From Akkermansia sp. (GTDB taxonomy: Bacteria > Verrucomicrobiota > Verrucomicrobiia > Verrucomicrobiales > Akkermansiaceae), in contig JAFYWX010000020.1 in the NCBI GenBank assembly GCA_017546445.1, positions 1-64,000 on the forward strand: 64,000 nucleotides of DNA, in the 5' to 3' direction. Below are positions 18,313 through 27,612 of the stretch, one piece after another. The first letter of the stretch is position 1. Each line of letters opens with the position of its first letter. A program made the position numbers and the translations under genes. The notes beneath the pieces were generated by a model. That model made no database searches and had not been told where the DNA came from. It was given only the letters and a program-made list of their open reading frames with translations.

Positions 18313-19143
18313 ATGAAATATTTTCTTCTCTTTTTCTTTTTGATTTTCTTCAATATCGCACATGCAGATAACCAGATAGATAAAGGTTCGCCTGCTTGTG
18401 CGGTGGATAGGGTATCTCATGTTATATTGTATGATGGTTCGCATTCTGTCTGCATTCAGGACGATAAAATGGCATTCTATACAGGGCGGTTCTTCCTATA
18501 TGAACACGTGCTCAAGCCTGTATGCCCGCCAGGTGAGATAGAGATGGAGCAGATATTGAACGCAAAATTATATTTTGATGATTCTGAGGTTATCCAATAC
18601 GATGTATTAAAGGATGCTGCTGGCGGATTTTACCTCAGGAAAGGGACCTCACTTTTTGCTTTATCGTCAGCAAAATACCATATGCTGTCTCACTTGCTAC
18701 ATGGTTATCATGCCCCCCTTCCTGAGAGTGTAGAAATACCTTTACCAGACAGAAGTCACCCATTAATCAGGGTAACAGGGCGAGATTATCTGTACATAAA
18801 GAAAGAAGAGTTGAATGGCGAAACCTTATATTCAGCACATCTTCTATTTAATTACCTGAGGCGTGGGCTGACTTATTACGTATGCATATCCGGCAAATAT
18901 AAAAATCTGCTCGAATTGCTGAATGAGGACAAGAATCTCCAGACTGTGCGTTCTGTGGCAACCTGGCAGTATCCTCCATATTACGCATATCGCAAGGAAT
19001 TTACAAACTCTACGAAATTAACTGCTCAGGAGGAATCCTGTATTATAGGTTATGTTGTTTCAAATAGGCTGAACATCAACCAATCATGGTTTCTCATGGA
19101 GGCTTTTTATTCTCACATAAGAACTTCTGATAAATCGATGTAG
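18313..19143 (+). CDS. Exported protein of unknown function
   Basis: 276 residues from the ATG at 18313 (a TTG at 18292 is in frame but adds residues before an already good signal). The signal peptide is MKYFLLFFFLIFFNIAHA. The mature part is rich in Tyr, Leu and His with no recognised motif. GC and style resemble the Rhs immunity genes more than its neighbours, suggesting acquired DNA. Isolated between two minus-strand genes. A possible promoter, TTGCTC and TATCAT with an 18-base spacer, lies at 18244-18273. Confidence 0.55.
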   Translation: MKYFLLFFFLIFFNIAHADNQIDKGSPACAVDRVSHVILYDGSHSVCIQDDKMAFYTGRFFLYEHVLKPVCPPGEIEMEQILNAKLYFDDSEVIQYDVLKDAAGGFYLRKGTSLFALSSAKYHMLSHLLHGYHAPLPESVEIPLPDRSHPLIRVTGRDYLYIKKEELNGETLYSAHLLFNYLRRGLTYYVCISGKYKNLLELLNEDKNLQTVRSVATWQYPPYYAYRKEFTNSTKLTAQEESCIIGYVVSNRLNINQSWFLMEAFYSHIRTSDKSM

Positions 19144-19206
19144 CCCGATAAATGGCAGTTTGGCGAATGCAAATCGCCATCTCTTCCGCTCCATGGGCAA
19201 AAGAAA

Positions 19207-19241
19207 ACCGGCTCCCCCGGTGCGGCGGTGGGGGAGCCGGT
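19207..19241 (-). terminator. Terminator of the sugar porter gene
   Basis: A 12-bp GC-rich stem (ACCGGCTCCCCC with GGGGGAGCCGGT), 11-base loop. On the minus strand it is followed by TTTTCTTTTG, the U-rich tail expected for intrinsic termination just after the stop at 19268. Confidence 0.8.
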
Positions 19242-19267
19242 GAAGATGTGTTAAACTAATTGGTGGA

Positions 19268-21094
19268 TTAGTTCTTTTCGGGCATCTTGCCCGTCTTGAA
19301 GTACTGCTCGATTTCCTCGAGGGTACGGCCCTTGGTTTCCGGCAGGAAGAAGGCGGCGGTAATGAAGTAGATTACCGTGAAGCCAGCCAGCCAGAAGAAT
19401 ACGGTGGAGTAACCGGAGGAACCTACCCAGGGCAGGAAGGTGCCGGCGATGGTGGTGGACACACCCTGGTTGATGAGCAGGGCGATGGCCATACCGTTGG
19501 CGCGGATGCGGGTGGGCATGAGCTCGGAGAGAGCCAGCCATACGCACACGCCGGGGCCGGCAGCGTAGAAGGAGATGAACACCACGAAGAAGCCGGTCAC
19601 GATCCAGCCGGTGATGGCGTTGGGCTTCATGCCGATTTCAGCACGGGTGATGGTCACTTCCTTCACGGCGCCCTCGGGCAGCGGGGTGGACCAGAAGCAG
19701 ATCTTGTCCATGAAGGTGGGGGCAAGGGCAGTGCTCTTGGCGATGGCAATGGCGGAACCATCGGCAGCGGCATCAGCGCGAACCTCAGCCACGTCCTGCA
19801 TGCTGGACTGACCCTGCGTGTAGGTCACGATGAGCTGCATGCCGGGGGCCACGGATTCACCCTGCATGAATTCGGGGTGAGCGGCCAGAACCTCGGGGGT
19901 CATGGCGGCCTTCACGGCATCGGCTGCGGAGATGTTCAGGGAGTTATCCTGCACAGCGGCGGCAACCTGAGCAGTCACGTCAACGCGGTTGTTCTCCACG
20001 CTGAGGAACATGGCGCCCACACCGGCAAGACCCACGATGATACCGGAGGTACCCATCTTGAGGAGGAAGGTACGGCCCTTCTTGTCCACCAGGGTTACGG
20101 CCACCACGGTCATCACCATGTTGGTGATCTTGATGGCCAGGTCAGCCCAGTTGGCAACCTCGCCCTGCAGACCAGCCTGCTGGAAGATCTTCACGGAGTA
20201 GTTCAGCACGGAGTTGATACCGGTAGCCTGAGTGCAGGCCAGAACCACCACAGCCAGAACGAAGGGAATCACATACTTGCGCTGGAGGAGGGAGTCGCCC
20301 TTGGCTGCGGCGGCCATATCGGCCTTGGCTGCTTCCTCGGCAGCGTCGGCAGCAATCATTTCGTCCAGAATCTCCTTGGCAGCAGCATCACCGTTGTTGG
20401 AGGCGAGGGAGCAGAGAGCCAGCTCGCGCTGCCCACGGCGGTACAGCCAGCGGGGGGATTCCTTCAGCTTGAAGGCGCCGAAGAAAAGGATGAGACCGGG
20501 GATGGCGGAGCACCAGAAGATAACCTGCCAGGCCATCGTCTTGCTCTCGGCGGTCACGTTGGGGTCATCGGCAGCACCCACCCACATGGTGGTCACCAGA
20601 CCGATGAGGGCCGCAAACACCAGACCCACGGTAAGCATGAACTGGAACATGCCGGTACCCTTGCCGCGGGAGTTGGCATCCAGACATTCAGCCAGGTACA
20701 TGGGAACCACCACACCCACGAGACCGGCACTGGCACCCTGCAGGATACGACCGCCCATCAGCATCTCGAACACGCCATTGGAGAAGCAGATGACCGGAAT
20801 GCTCAGCGTGAACAGCAGAGCAGACAGGATGATGACCTTCTTTCGGCCCATCCACTCAGCCAGCATGCCGGCGAACAGGGAGGAAAGAACGGAGCCGAAA
20901 AGAACGGCAGCCACCACGATGGCCAGTTCTTGCGGGGTGTAGGAAGAGGTCTTTTCGATGTACGGCAGAGCGGCGGCAATTACGCCTACGTCAATGCCAT
21001 ACAGAAGACCACCAAGGCCAGCCATTACCATCAGGTAAAGGGCATAGCGTTTCACGGAGCTCGGAAGCTCGACTTTGGTTGCGTCTGTACTCAT
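19268..21094 (-). CDS. MFS sugar porter with large periplasmic insertion
   Basis: 608 residues from the ATG at 21094; an upstream start at 21127 adds 11 residues. Sugar-porter signatures are present: GGLLYGIDVGVIAAALP in TM1, a loop GRKK after TM2, KESPRWL after TM6, LVDKKGRTF after TM8 and FFLPETKGRTLEEIE at the end. The family is usually 450-500 residues. The excess is an insertion at about 366-493 between two late transmembrane helices, rich in Ala, Asp, Gln and Thr, predicted outside the membrane. It probably imports a hexose by proton symport or facilitated diffusion. The insertion is unusual and may be an accessory exterior domain. Intrinsic terminator follows. Confidence 0.85.
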   Translation of the reverse strand: MSTDATKVELPSSVKRYALYLMVMAGLGGLLYGIDVGVIAAALPYIEKTSSYTPQELAIVVAAVLFGSVLSSLFAGMLAEWMGRKKVIILSALLFTLSIPVICFSNGVFEMLMGGRILQGASAGLVGVVVPMYLAECLDANSRGKGTGMFQFMLTVGLVFAALIGLVTTMWVGAADDPNVTAESKTMAWQVIFWCSAIPGLILFFGAFKLKESPRWLYRRGQRELALCSLASNNGDAAAKEILDEMIAADAAEEAAKADMAAAAKGDSLLQRKYVIPFVLAVVVLACTQATGINSVLNYSVKIFQQAGLQGEVANWADLAIKITNMVMTVVAVTLVDKKGRTFLLKMGTSGIIVGLAGVGAMFLSVENNRVDVTAQVAAAVQDNSLNISAADAVKAAMTPEVLAAHPEFMQGESVAPGMQLIVTYTQGQSSMQDVAEVRADAAADGSAIAIAKSTALAPTFMDKICFWSTPLPEGAVKEVTITRAEIGMKPNAITGWIVTGFFVVFISFYAAGPGVCVWLALSELMPTRIRANGMAIALLINQGVSTTIAGTFLPWVGSSGYSTVFFWLAGFTVIYFITAAFFLPETKGRTLEEIEQYFKTGKMPEKN

Positions 21095-21178
21095 AACGGG
21101 CGGTATTATATACCAGTCCCACGGCACAGTTCAATCCTAAATTCTCGAATCAGGGGCTTTTTTGGGGCAAAATTTGTG

Positions 21179-22597
21179 TTAGCGGGCCAGAATTCCGGGT
21201 GTGCCGCTCATGCCGGTGGGGGAAATGGGGCGTATGGCGATGCGGTCCAGTGTGTTGGCTACACGGGCAGGAAGGGTGATTCGGTTGCAGTTTCCGGGCA
21301 GTACATCCATGGTGAACCAGCGGCCTTTGCTGCCCACTTGCAGCACCCATTTGCGGGCGTTGCCCTGCCAGGTGATGGTGCAGCCGTTTCCGGTATCCTG
21401 CGCCTGTACGGAGGGGCGTGCGGGACTGGTGCTGCCGCTCCAGGGCATGGCCGGTGGCAGGGCAATGCTGCTGTAGTATTTTGCCAGTTCGTTCTTGATG
21501 CCACCGCGGTTGGTGCCCAGGGACTTCCAGCTCCAGAACAACTGGCCGCAGCTCTGCCGGGCCAGGCTGCGGGAGTAGGCAATCTGGCGTGAGATTTCGG
21601 AAGCCTTGCGGCCGGGATCTTCCTTGCTGTTGATGCGTACCGAGGCAATGCCCGGCCAGACCGGGCGTGCGGGGTTGATGCTGCTCCACCAGCGCATGAG
21701 AGCCGGGAAGCTCTGCGGGCCTTCGCAGCGCCAGTACAGCTGGGGGGAGAGGTAGTCCACCCAGCCCTGAATCAGCCATTTGCGGGCATCGCAGGCCAGG
21801 TCTTCGTATGCATTCACCCCTGCCTGCACTTCTGCCGGGAAACCGGGTTGCCAGATGCCGAAGGGACTGATGCCCACGCGCACATGAGGCTTGGCTGCTT
21901 TGACCTGGCGGTAGAGCTCCTGCACAAAGGAATCAATGGCAGCGCGGCGCTGGGCCGGGGTGCGGCCATCGGCCACTTTGTTATGGGGCGGGTAGGGGTA
22001 GAAATAGTCGTCCAGGTGCACGCCGTCAATATCATACCGGCGCACCACATCCATGATGACGCGTAGCACGTGTCCGCGAGCCTGAGTCCGGCCAGGGTTC
22101 AGAATGGTGGTGCTGCCTGCCTTGAGCAGCCAGCCCGGCTGGCTTCGGGAGATATGGCCGCGCCCCACCGGCTTGCTGCTCACTGTGGCGCGGAACGGGT
22201 TGAACCAGGCGTGAATTTCAATACCCCGGCGGTGAGCCTCTGCAATGGCATAGGCCAGCGGGTCATAGCCGGGATTCTGCCCGGGCCCGCTGAGCCAGGC
22301 GCTCCAGGGTTCCAGGTTGGATTTGTATACGGCATCTGCATTCGGGCGTACCTGCAGAATGATGGCATTCAGGCGGAGTCTGGCAGCCTGCTCGATAATC
22401 TGGAGCAGCTCCGCTTTCTGCTGGGCTGCGGGTAGGCCGGATTTGCTGGGCCAGTCCAGGTTGAAGACGGTTGCCACCCATGCTGCGCGGAATTCCCGTG
22501 CGGGTTCCGGTGCATTTTCATTTACCTGCTGCCAGGCCTGGGTCAGGCTGGTCAGCGAAAGCAGGAGAACAAGCAGAAAACGAATCACGCGCAGCAT
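21179..22597 (-). CDS. Exported glycoside-hydrolase-like protein, GHL10/DUF187 family
   Basis: 472 residues from the Met at 22597; a Met 7 residues earlier (22618) is possible. The signal is LRVIRFLLVLLLSLTSLTQA. The core matches the YngK/GHL10 family: REFRAAWVATVFNLDWPSKS, LRLNAIILQVRPNADAVYKS, RRGIEIHAWFNPFRA, DGVHLDDYFYPYP and WVDYLSPQLYW form the strands of a TIM barrel. The Asp-Asp in HLDDYF is the likely catalytic region by family precedent. The C-terminal about 90 residues look like a small beta domain. Family members act on surface or cell-wall glycans. Last of a minus-strand run after the SGNH/MBOAT pair, consistent with an envelope role. Confidence 0.8.
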   Translation of the reverse strand: MLRVIRFLLVLLLSLTSLTQAWQQVNENAPEPAREFRAAWVATVFNLDWPSKSGLPAAQQKAELLQIIEQAARLRLNAIILQVRPNADAVYKSNLEPWSAWLSGPGQNPGYDPLAYAIAEAHRRGIEIHAWFNPFRATVSSKPVGRGHISRSQPGWLLKAGSTTILNPGRTQARGHVLRVIMDVVRRYDIDGVHLDDYFYPYPPHNKVADGRTPAQRRAAIDSFVQELYRQVKAAKPHVRVGISPFGIWQPGFPAEVQAGVNAYEDLACDARKWLIQGWVDYLSPQLYWRCEGPQSFPALMRWWSSINPARPVWPGIASVRINSKEDPGRKASEISRQIAYSRSLARQSCGQLFWSWKSLGTNRGGIKNELAKYYSSIALPPAMPWSGSTSPARPSVQAQDTGNGCTITWQGNARKWVLQVGSKGRWFTMDVLPGNCNRITLPARVANTLDRIAIRPISPTGMSGTPGILAR

Positions 22598-22650
22598 TAT
22601 AAAGCACCTGCGTAGCAAGATGCAAGTGTTCAGCGAGGCATGCGTGCAGA

Positions 22651-23646
22651 TTACTTCTGCGGCGTGTCGTCTACCGTGAATCCGCGGGCATTCATGCGCT
22701 CCAGCAGCTCCTGCTCGGTCCAGTAACTCTTTTCTTTGAGCAGGCGGGCAATGATGCGGGAATTCTGGTCCGTTCCCCTGGCGTTCATGTGGAACATGGT
22801 ATCCGAGTAGAGACTGCTGTCAGGCTCGCGCCCCAGGCGTTCATCCCGCAGCACGGGGATACCCATGCGGGTGAGCTGCAGGGCATGCATGAGGCGGCGC
22901 TTGGTTTCATACTCATTCGTGTAACCGACCGGGAGCATCACAACGAAATCTGCCTGGAGATTCCGGCATGTTGCCTGCAGGCGGTTCAGCAGGGAGACGC
23001 ATTCCGGCTGGATGATGATATCATCATCAATATAGGAAGATATTTCCGTACCCGGTATGACGTTTCTGTGCACCTGCATCCAGCTGTCTGGGTGCAAGGT
23101 TGATTGCTTATTGTAAATGAACGCGTAACCACGGGTGAGTTTGCGTACCAGACTCACCAGCATGTTGCTGGCATCGGAGGAGAGGATGCCGAGTATATTC
23201 CGGCAGTTCAGCGGGATGATACCGTGCCGGAATGCCTGAAGTCCGAATAATTGAATGTTGAGCTTAATGCCTGTTTCTGCGGCGAGCGCATTCTTTCCCT
23301 GTGTGCTGAGGAGCCCGAGCACCAGGGTATCTCCGGCTTGCAGATGGCTGATGGCGGCCCGGGTGTTTGCCTCCAGTCCGAAACCGGCAGCCAGGGCGGT
23401 GTTAATGGCAGAAATACCTGCTTCCATGGCCATGATGGCAGGACTCAGGCTGGTTTTTGTTTCAGAGCCGCCAGCCAGTACATAGCAGGGGGCGGCGGCG
23501 GCCCGGATTGTCTGCTCATAATGCGTACAGACGGTATCGGCCTTTTTGTAGAACTGGATTTCCGGGTGGATAAACCAGCAATATGCCTGAATCAGGATAA
23601 GGGCGGTGATAAGACCCGCTGATATGAAGAGGATGAGGCGTTTCAT
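22651..23646 (-). CDS. SGNH-like partner of the MBOAT acyltransferase
   Basis: 331 residues from the Met at 23646 (a start at 23661 would overlap the preceding gene). The N-terminal anchor is MKRLILFISAGLITALILIQ. Early AGGSETKTSLSP and late FHMNARGTDQNSR resemble the Ser block and the His block of SGNH/AlgX-type acyl-transfer proteins, where a periplasmic SGNH domain takes an acyl group moved across the membrane by an MBOAT protein. The pairing with an MBOAT gene 4 bases upstream strongly supports this. Target unknown: exopolysaccharide, peptidoglycan or another glycan. The motif match is weak by itself. Confidence 0.55.
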   Translation of the reverse strand: MKRLILFISAGLITALILIQAYCWFIHPEIQFYKKADTVCTHYEQTIRAAAAPCYVLAGGSETKTSLSPAIMAMEAGISAINTALAAGFGLEANTRAAISHLQAGDTLVLGLLSTQGKNALAAETGIKLNIQLFGLQAFRHGIIPLNCRNILGILSSDASNMLVSLVRKLTRGYAFIYNKQSTLHPDSWMQVHRNVIPGTEISSYIDDDIIIQPECVSLLNRLQATCRNLQADFVVMLPVGYTNEYETKRRLMHALQLTRMGIPVLRDERLGREPDSSLYSDTMFHMNARGTDQNSRIIARLLKEKSYWTEQELLERMNARGFTVDDTPQK

Positions 23647-23650
23647 GGCA

Positions 23651-25060
23651 TCAGAAGGCAAAATAGATGAACTGGTTAGGAGCGGGATTATACAGCAGCA
23701 GCATGAGCGCTACCATGATACCGCAGCTTACCGGGTGCAGCAGCAGCTGGTACGGATTGTTGTGCTTGCGCCACGATATGCCCTCTGCAGCAATGCAGAG
23801 CAGGGATAACGCCAGCATGATGGGTATGTAACTGTTTTCTACCACTCTGGTGGGCATGGAGAGGTTGGCGATAAGGCTGTTGATGTTATATGCCCCCGGA
23901 GTACAGATCCAATTCAGGTAATCCATCAGCTTATCTGAATTGGTGGTGTAGAAGAACATCCAGACAAAGACCATGAACCCGAAGGTGAGCAGCCAGCCCA
24001 GCGGAGCCCAGAGCCGCAGCCCGGCATTGTGGAATACGCGGTGTACTACCAGCGCCACACCTGCCAGACCGCCCCAGATGATGAAGTTCCACCCGGCACC
24101 GTGCCACAGACCTGAGATGAGGAACACGAGAATCATGTTGACCGCCCAGCGTTTGGTACGGCTTCCGCCCAGGGAGAAGTAGATGTAGTCCGTGAACCAT
24201 TGGGTGAGCGAGGTGTGCCAGCGGCGCCAGAAATCCTTGATGTTGCAGGCGGTGTAGGGGCTCATGAAGTTCATGCGCAGGGAGATGCCCATGCAGCGGG
24301 CAATGCCGTAGGCAGTGAGGCCATAGCCACCGAAATCGAAATAGATGCGGAAGGTGAAAAGCAGGTTGTTAATCCACACAATCCAGGCATTGCCCCACGG
24401 GTAGCCCTCCCACATGGCATAGGCCAGGTTATCAGCCAGGGCCAGCTTGAAGAACAGGCCCAGAATGATGTAGGGGATACCCGTTTCCAGATTCTGCCGG
24501 GTGCAGTTCAGCTCCATTTTCTCCACCTGGGGCAGCAGGTCGGCACGGCGTTCGATGGGGCCTGCCACAATCTGCGGGAAATAGGCGCAGAAGTTCATGT
24601 AGTCCAGCCATTTGGGCATCGGTTCGTTGCGCATGAGGGTGTCAATGCAGAAGCCGATGACCTGGAAAGTGTAGAACGAAATGCCGATAGGGATGATGAG
24701 GTTCCGCAGGCTGTCCCATTCCTGCTGCAGGATAGCGCTGCCGAAGAAGTAGCTGTATTTGTAATAAATCAGCGGCAGCAGAAGCAGGGGAATGAGCATG
24801 CCCAGCAGCCAGCGGCGGGCTGTCATGCCCAGGGTGCAACCCCAGCGGCACAGGTAATAGGCCGCCAGCGTCACGGTGAGGAAGATAATCAGGGTGGTCT
24901 CATTCGCTATGCCCAGCAGAATGAGGCTGAGCCCGAGCATGAGGAGCTTGTGGAAGAGTTGCTTGGCTGCAGGCTTGTTCTTCAGCAGCCAGTCTCCCAC
25001 TGCCAGAACCAGAATGGCGGGCAGCAGGCTGTACCAGAATGATGCAGTTGAAAAGTCCAT
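23651..25060 (-). CDS. MBOAT family O-acyltransferase
   Basis: 469 residues with about 10-12 transmembrane helices. Family signatures: FPQIVAGPIERRADLLPQ, RIYFDFGGYGLTAYGIARCM, NFMSPYTACNIKDFWRRWH, and the invariant His in FLISGLWHGAGWNFIIWGG. This is the AlgI/DltB branch, which passes acyl groups to periplasmic acceptors. It lies 10 bases after the PBP1A stop and 4 bases before the SGNH-like gene, so all three are probably one transcript, and cell-wall or surface glycan acetylation is a reasonable inference. Confidence 0.85.
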   Translation of the reverse strand: MDFSTASFWYSLLPAILVLAVGDWLLKNKPAAKQLFHKLLMLGLSLILLGIANETTLIIFLTVTLAAYYLCRWGCTLGMTARRWLLGMLIPLLLLPLIYYKYSYFFGSAILQQEWDSLRNLIIPIGISFYTFQVIGFCIDTLMRNEPMPKWLDYMNFCAYFPQIVAGPIERRADLLPQVEKMELNCTRQNLETGIPYIILGLFFKLALADNLAYAMWEGYPWGNAWIVWINNLLFTFRIYFDFGGYGLTAYGIARCMGISLRMNFMSPYTACNIKDFWRRWHTSLTQWFTDYIYFSLGGSRTKRWAVNMILVFLISGLWHGAGWNFIIWGGLAGVALVVHRVFHNAGLRLWAPLGWLLTFGFMVFVWMFFYTTNSDKLMDYLNWICTPGAYNINSLIANLSMPTRVVENSYIPIMLALSLLCIAAEGISWRKHNNPYQLLLHPVSCGIMVALMLLLYNPAPNQFIYFAF

Positions 25061-25070
25061 GTGTTAAATT

Positions 25071-27605
25071 CTATACTTCTTCTGCCACATCGTCCTGCGG
25101 CAGGTTGTTGATTGCTTCGTCTATTGATCCGTCGATATCGGGTGTGTCATCGGCTTCTTCAGCTGTTTCTGTATCATCGCCCGGGTCTTCGGCCAGTTCG
25201 GCGTGCACGGTGCACATGGGGCGTTGTTTGGTGAAATCGGCCATGGTTTCAATGTAGGCCTTGCCCTCATACTCACAACCGGCGTGGGCCAGCATGCCGG
25301 AGGTGCGGCAGAGTCGGATACCGCTGTTGCGTCCGCCTGCGGGCGCGGTGCGGATACCCTTCATCTGGTAGCCTCGGGCTGCGGCGCACTGCATCACCCC
25401 CACCCAGAGCGGCAGGGCTACGGTGCCGCCATAGGCCTTATCAGCAATCATGGTGGGGCGGTCAAAGCCTACCCATACGGCGGCGGTCAGGTCTGTGGTG
25501 AAGCCGCAGAACCAGGCGTTGGTGTAATTGTTGGTGGTGCCGGTCTTGCCGCCGCAGGGGTGCTTGAAGCCCAGGCGCTGCACGCTGCCTGCGGTGCCGC
25601 CGGGTTTGGTAATCTGCTGCAGCACGCTGGAAACCGCGTTGGCTGCGCGGGTGGAGCATACGCGGCGGGCGCTCGGGGTGTTCTGCCACACCACGCGGCC
25701 GGCTTTGTCTGTAATGCTGTGAATGATGTAAGGCGTGGGGCGCACGCCGCCATTGGCAAAGGCGGTGAAGGCGCCGGCCACCTCCAGGGGAGAGGCCTCC
25801 CAGGTGCCCAGGTAGATGGTGGGGCCGGGGGTTTTAGCGGGGCGTGGGAAGCCGGCGGTCAGCGCGGTGTTAATGACATTCTGCAACCCGGCAATGTTGC
25901 CGGCGCGCACAGCCATGGTGTTGCGGCTCTTCAGCAGTCCCCAGGAAGCCGGGTGGTTGCCGGTGAAGCGGCCATCCGAATTGCGGGGGCGCCACTTGGG
26001 AGCTCCGGCGATTTCTCCGCGCATGATGGAGTTGTCCGACAAGAGTGAGCCCGGGCCATACCCCCGCTCGAAATAGGCGGCATACACCAGCGGCTTGAAC
26101 ACGGAACCCACCTGGCGGCGGCTCTGCAGCGCGCGGTTCAGCGGGGATTCGGTGCTGTCTCGCCCGCCCACCACAGCCAGCAGGGCACCGGTAGCGTTGT
26201 CGATGACGGCGCAGGCTGCCTGCAGGTATTTCGGGCGCAGTTTATCAGCTTCCTCCCTGGGGGCTTTTTCTTTCAACGCCTTGAACTGGGCGCGGGTCTG
26301 GTGCTTCCAGCCCTTCTGCTTCTCAAACATGGCGGTGAGCCGTGCGTCGATTTCACGCATGGCATCGTCCTGCAGGTCAATATCCAGCGTGGTCTGCACG
26401 CGCAGGCCGCCGGAAATCACGACTTCCTCTTTCAGCTTTTCGTCCTTGGAATCCAGCATGGAGAGCAGGTGATCCACCTCGGTGCGCACAAGGTCCAGGG
26501 CGTAGTTGTCGTTGCCACGGCGTTCGGGTCTGCGGGTCACCAGTTCCTCTTTCAGGGCGAATTCGTATTCGTTGCGGGTAATCTTGCCGTGCTCGTACAT
26601 GAGCTTGAGCACCTTGTCGCGCTGCACTCTGGCGGAGGAGAGGCTCTTGTAGGGGGAGAACTGGTTCGGGCTGCAGATGATGCCGGCCAGCATGGCTGCC
26701 TCGCCCACGGTGAGGTCGCGCGGCAGTTTGTCAAAGTAGCCATAAGCGGCCTGCTTGAGGCCCAGGAAGGTGTGTCCCCAGAATACGCGGTTCAGGTAGC
26801 AGGTGATGATGGTCTCCTTGTCGTAGGTGGATTCAATGCGGCGGGCCAGTGCCATTTCGGTGAGCTTGGCGCCGAAATCGCGCACGGTGTGGTTGTAGGT
26901 ATTCTTGGCCAGCTGCATGGTCAGAGTGGAGGCACCCTGGGTGGTGCGGTGGTGCTTGAACACCTGGGCCACCGCGCGCAGCATGCCGCGCGGGTCAATA
27001 CCGCCGTGGGTCCAGAAGGAGCGGTCTTCCTGCATCACCAGTGCGTCAATCATGTAGCGCGGTACTTCCTCGTGAATATTGGTGATGCTGCGGCGGTTCT
27101 CGCCGTGCAGCGTGCCGATTTCGCTGCCCTTGCGGTCCAGCACGATGGTACGCTCCGGCATGCGGGTCACCTGCGATAAGTCGTATCTGCCGGCCTTCAC
27201 GCCGTAGATGATAGCAAGAATACCACCCAGAACCAATCCTGCAAAAGCCAGACTCAGGAATATCTTGGTGGGGATGAGGATGATTTTCGGCAGATGCCGC
27301 AGCGCCCAGAAGACCACGCGCAGCGGCAGCGTGACCATGAGCCAGATGGCGCGCAGGACGCCTGTGCCCTTGCGGGGCGGGCGCTGGAACTCATGAATGG
27401 GGTTTTCGTCCTCCGGCAGCGGTTCGTAGGGGGTATCATCGTGCTCCCAGGCGCGGCGGGGTGCCGGCCTGGCGGGGGTGTCGTCGTAACTGTCGTAACT
27501 GCGGGCAGGGGCCTGCTTGCGGCGTGGCGGGGTGCGGTAATCCGCCCGTTCCCGCGGTTCGGGAATAGTGTACTCATCCTCCTCGGGGGATTTGTAGCGT
27601 GCCAT
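25071..27605 (-). CDS. Class A penicillin-binding protein (PBP1A type)
   Basis: 844 residues. A long Pro/Arg/Glu cytoplasmic tail (about 1-90), one transmembrane helix (about 108-135), then a GT51 glycosyltransferase with Glu193 in QEDRSFWTHGGIDPRG and QGASTLTMQLAKNTYNHTVR, then a transpeptidase with Ser501-Val-Phe-Lys504, SRNT and Lys687-Thr-Gly. The acidic tail ends in DDVAEEV. It polymerises lipid II and cross-links peptidoglycan. The extended charged N- and C-terminal tails are longer than in most PBP1A proteins. It begins 7 bases after the SprT-like gene and is followed by acyltransferase genes. Confidence 0.93.
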   Translation of the reverse strand: MARYKSPEEDEYTIPEPRERADYRTPPRRKQAPARSYDSYDDTPARPAPRRAWEHDDTPYEPLPEDENPIHEFQRPPRKGTGVLRAIWLMVTLPLRVVFWALRHLPKIILIPTKIFLSLAFAGLVLGGILAIIYGVKAGRYDLSQVTRMPERTIVLDRKGSEIGTLHGENRRSITNIHEEVPRYMIDALVMQEDRSFWTHGGIDPRGMLRAVAQVFKHHRTTQGASTLTMQLAKNTYNHTVRDFGAKLTEMALARRIESTYDKETIITCYLNRVFWGHTFLGLKQAAYGYFDKLPRDLTVGEAAMLAGIICSPNQFSPYKSLSSARVQRDKVLKLMYEHGKITRNEYEFALKEELVTRRPERRGNDNYALDLVRTEVDHLLSMLDSKDEKLKEEVVISGGLRVQTTLDIDLQDDAMREIDARLTAMFEKQKGWKHQTRAQFKALKEKAPREEADKLRPKYLQAACAVIDNATGALLAVVGGRDSTESPLNRALQSRRQVGSVFKPLVYAAYFERGYGPGSLLSDNSIMRGEIAGAPKWRPRNSDGRFTGNHPASWGLLKSRNTMAVRAGNIAGLQNVINTALTAGFPRPAKTPGPTIYLGTWEASPLEVAGAFTAFANGGVRPTPYIIHSITDKAGRVVWQNTPSARRVCSTRAANAVSSVLQQITKPGGTAGSVQRLGFKHPCGGKTGTTNNYTNAWFCGFTTDLTAAVWVGFDRPTMIADKAYGGTVALPLWVGVMQCAAARGYQMKGIRTAPAGGRNSGIRLCRTSGMLAHAGCEYEGKAYIETMADFTKQRPMCTVHAELAEDPGDDTETAEEADDTPDIDGSIDEAINNLPQDDVAEEV

Positions 27606-27612
27606 GGGTGGA

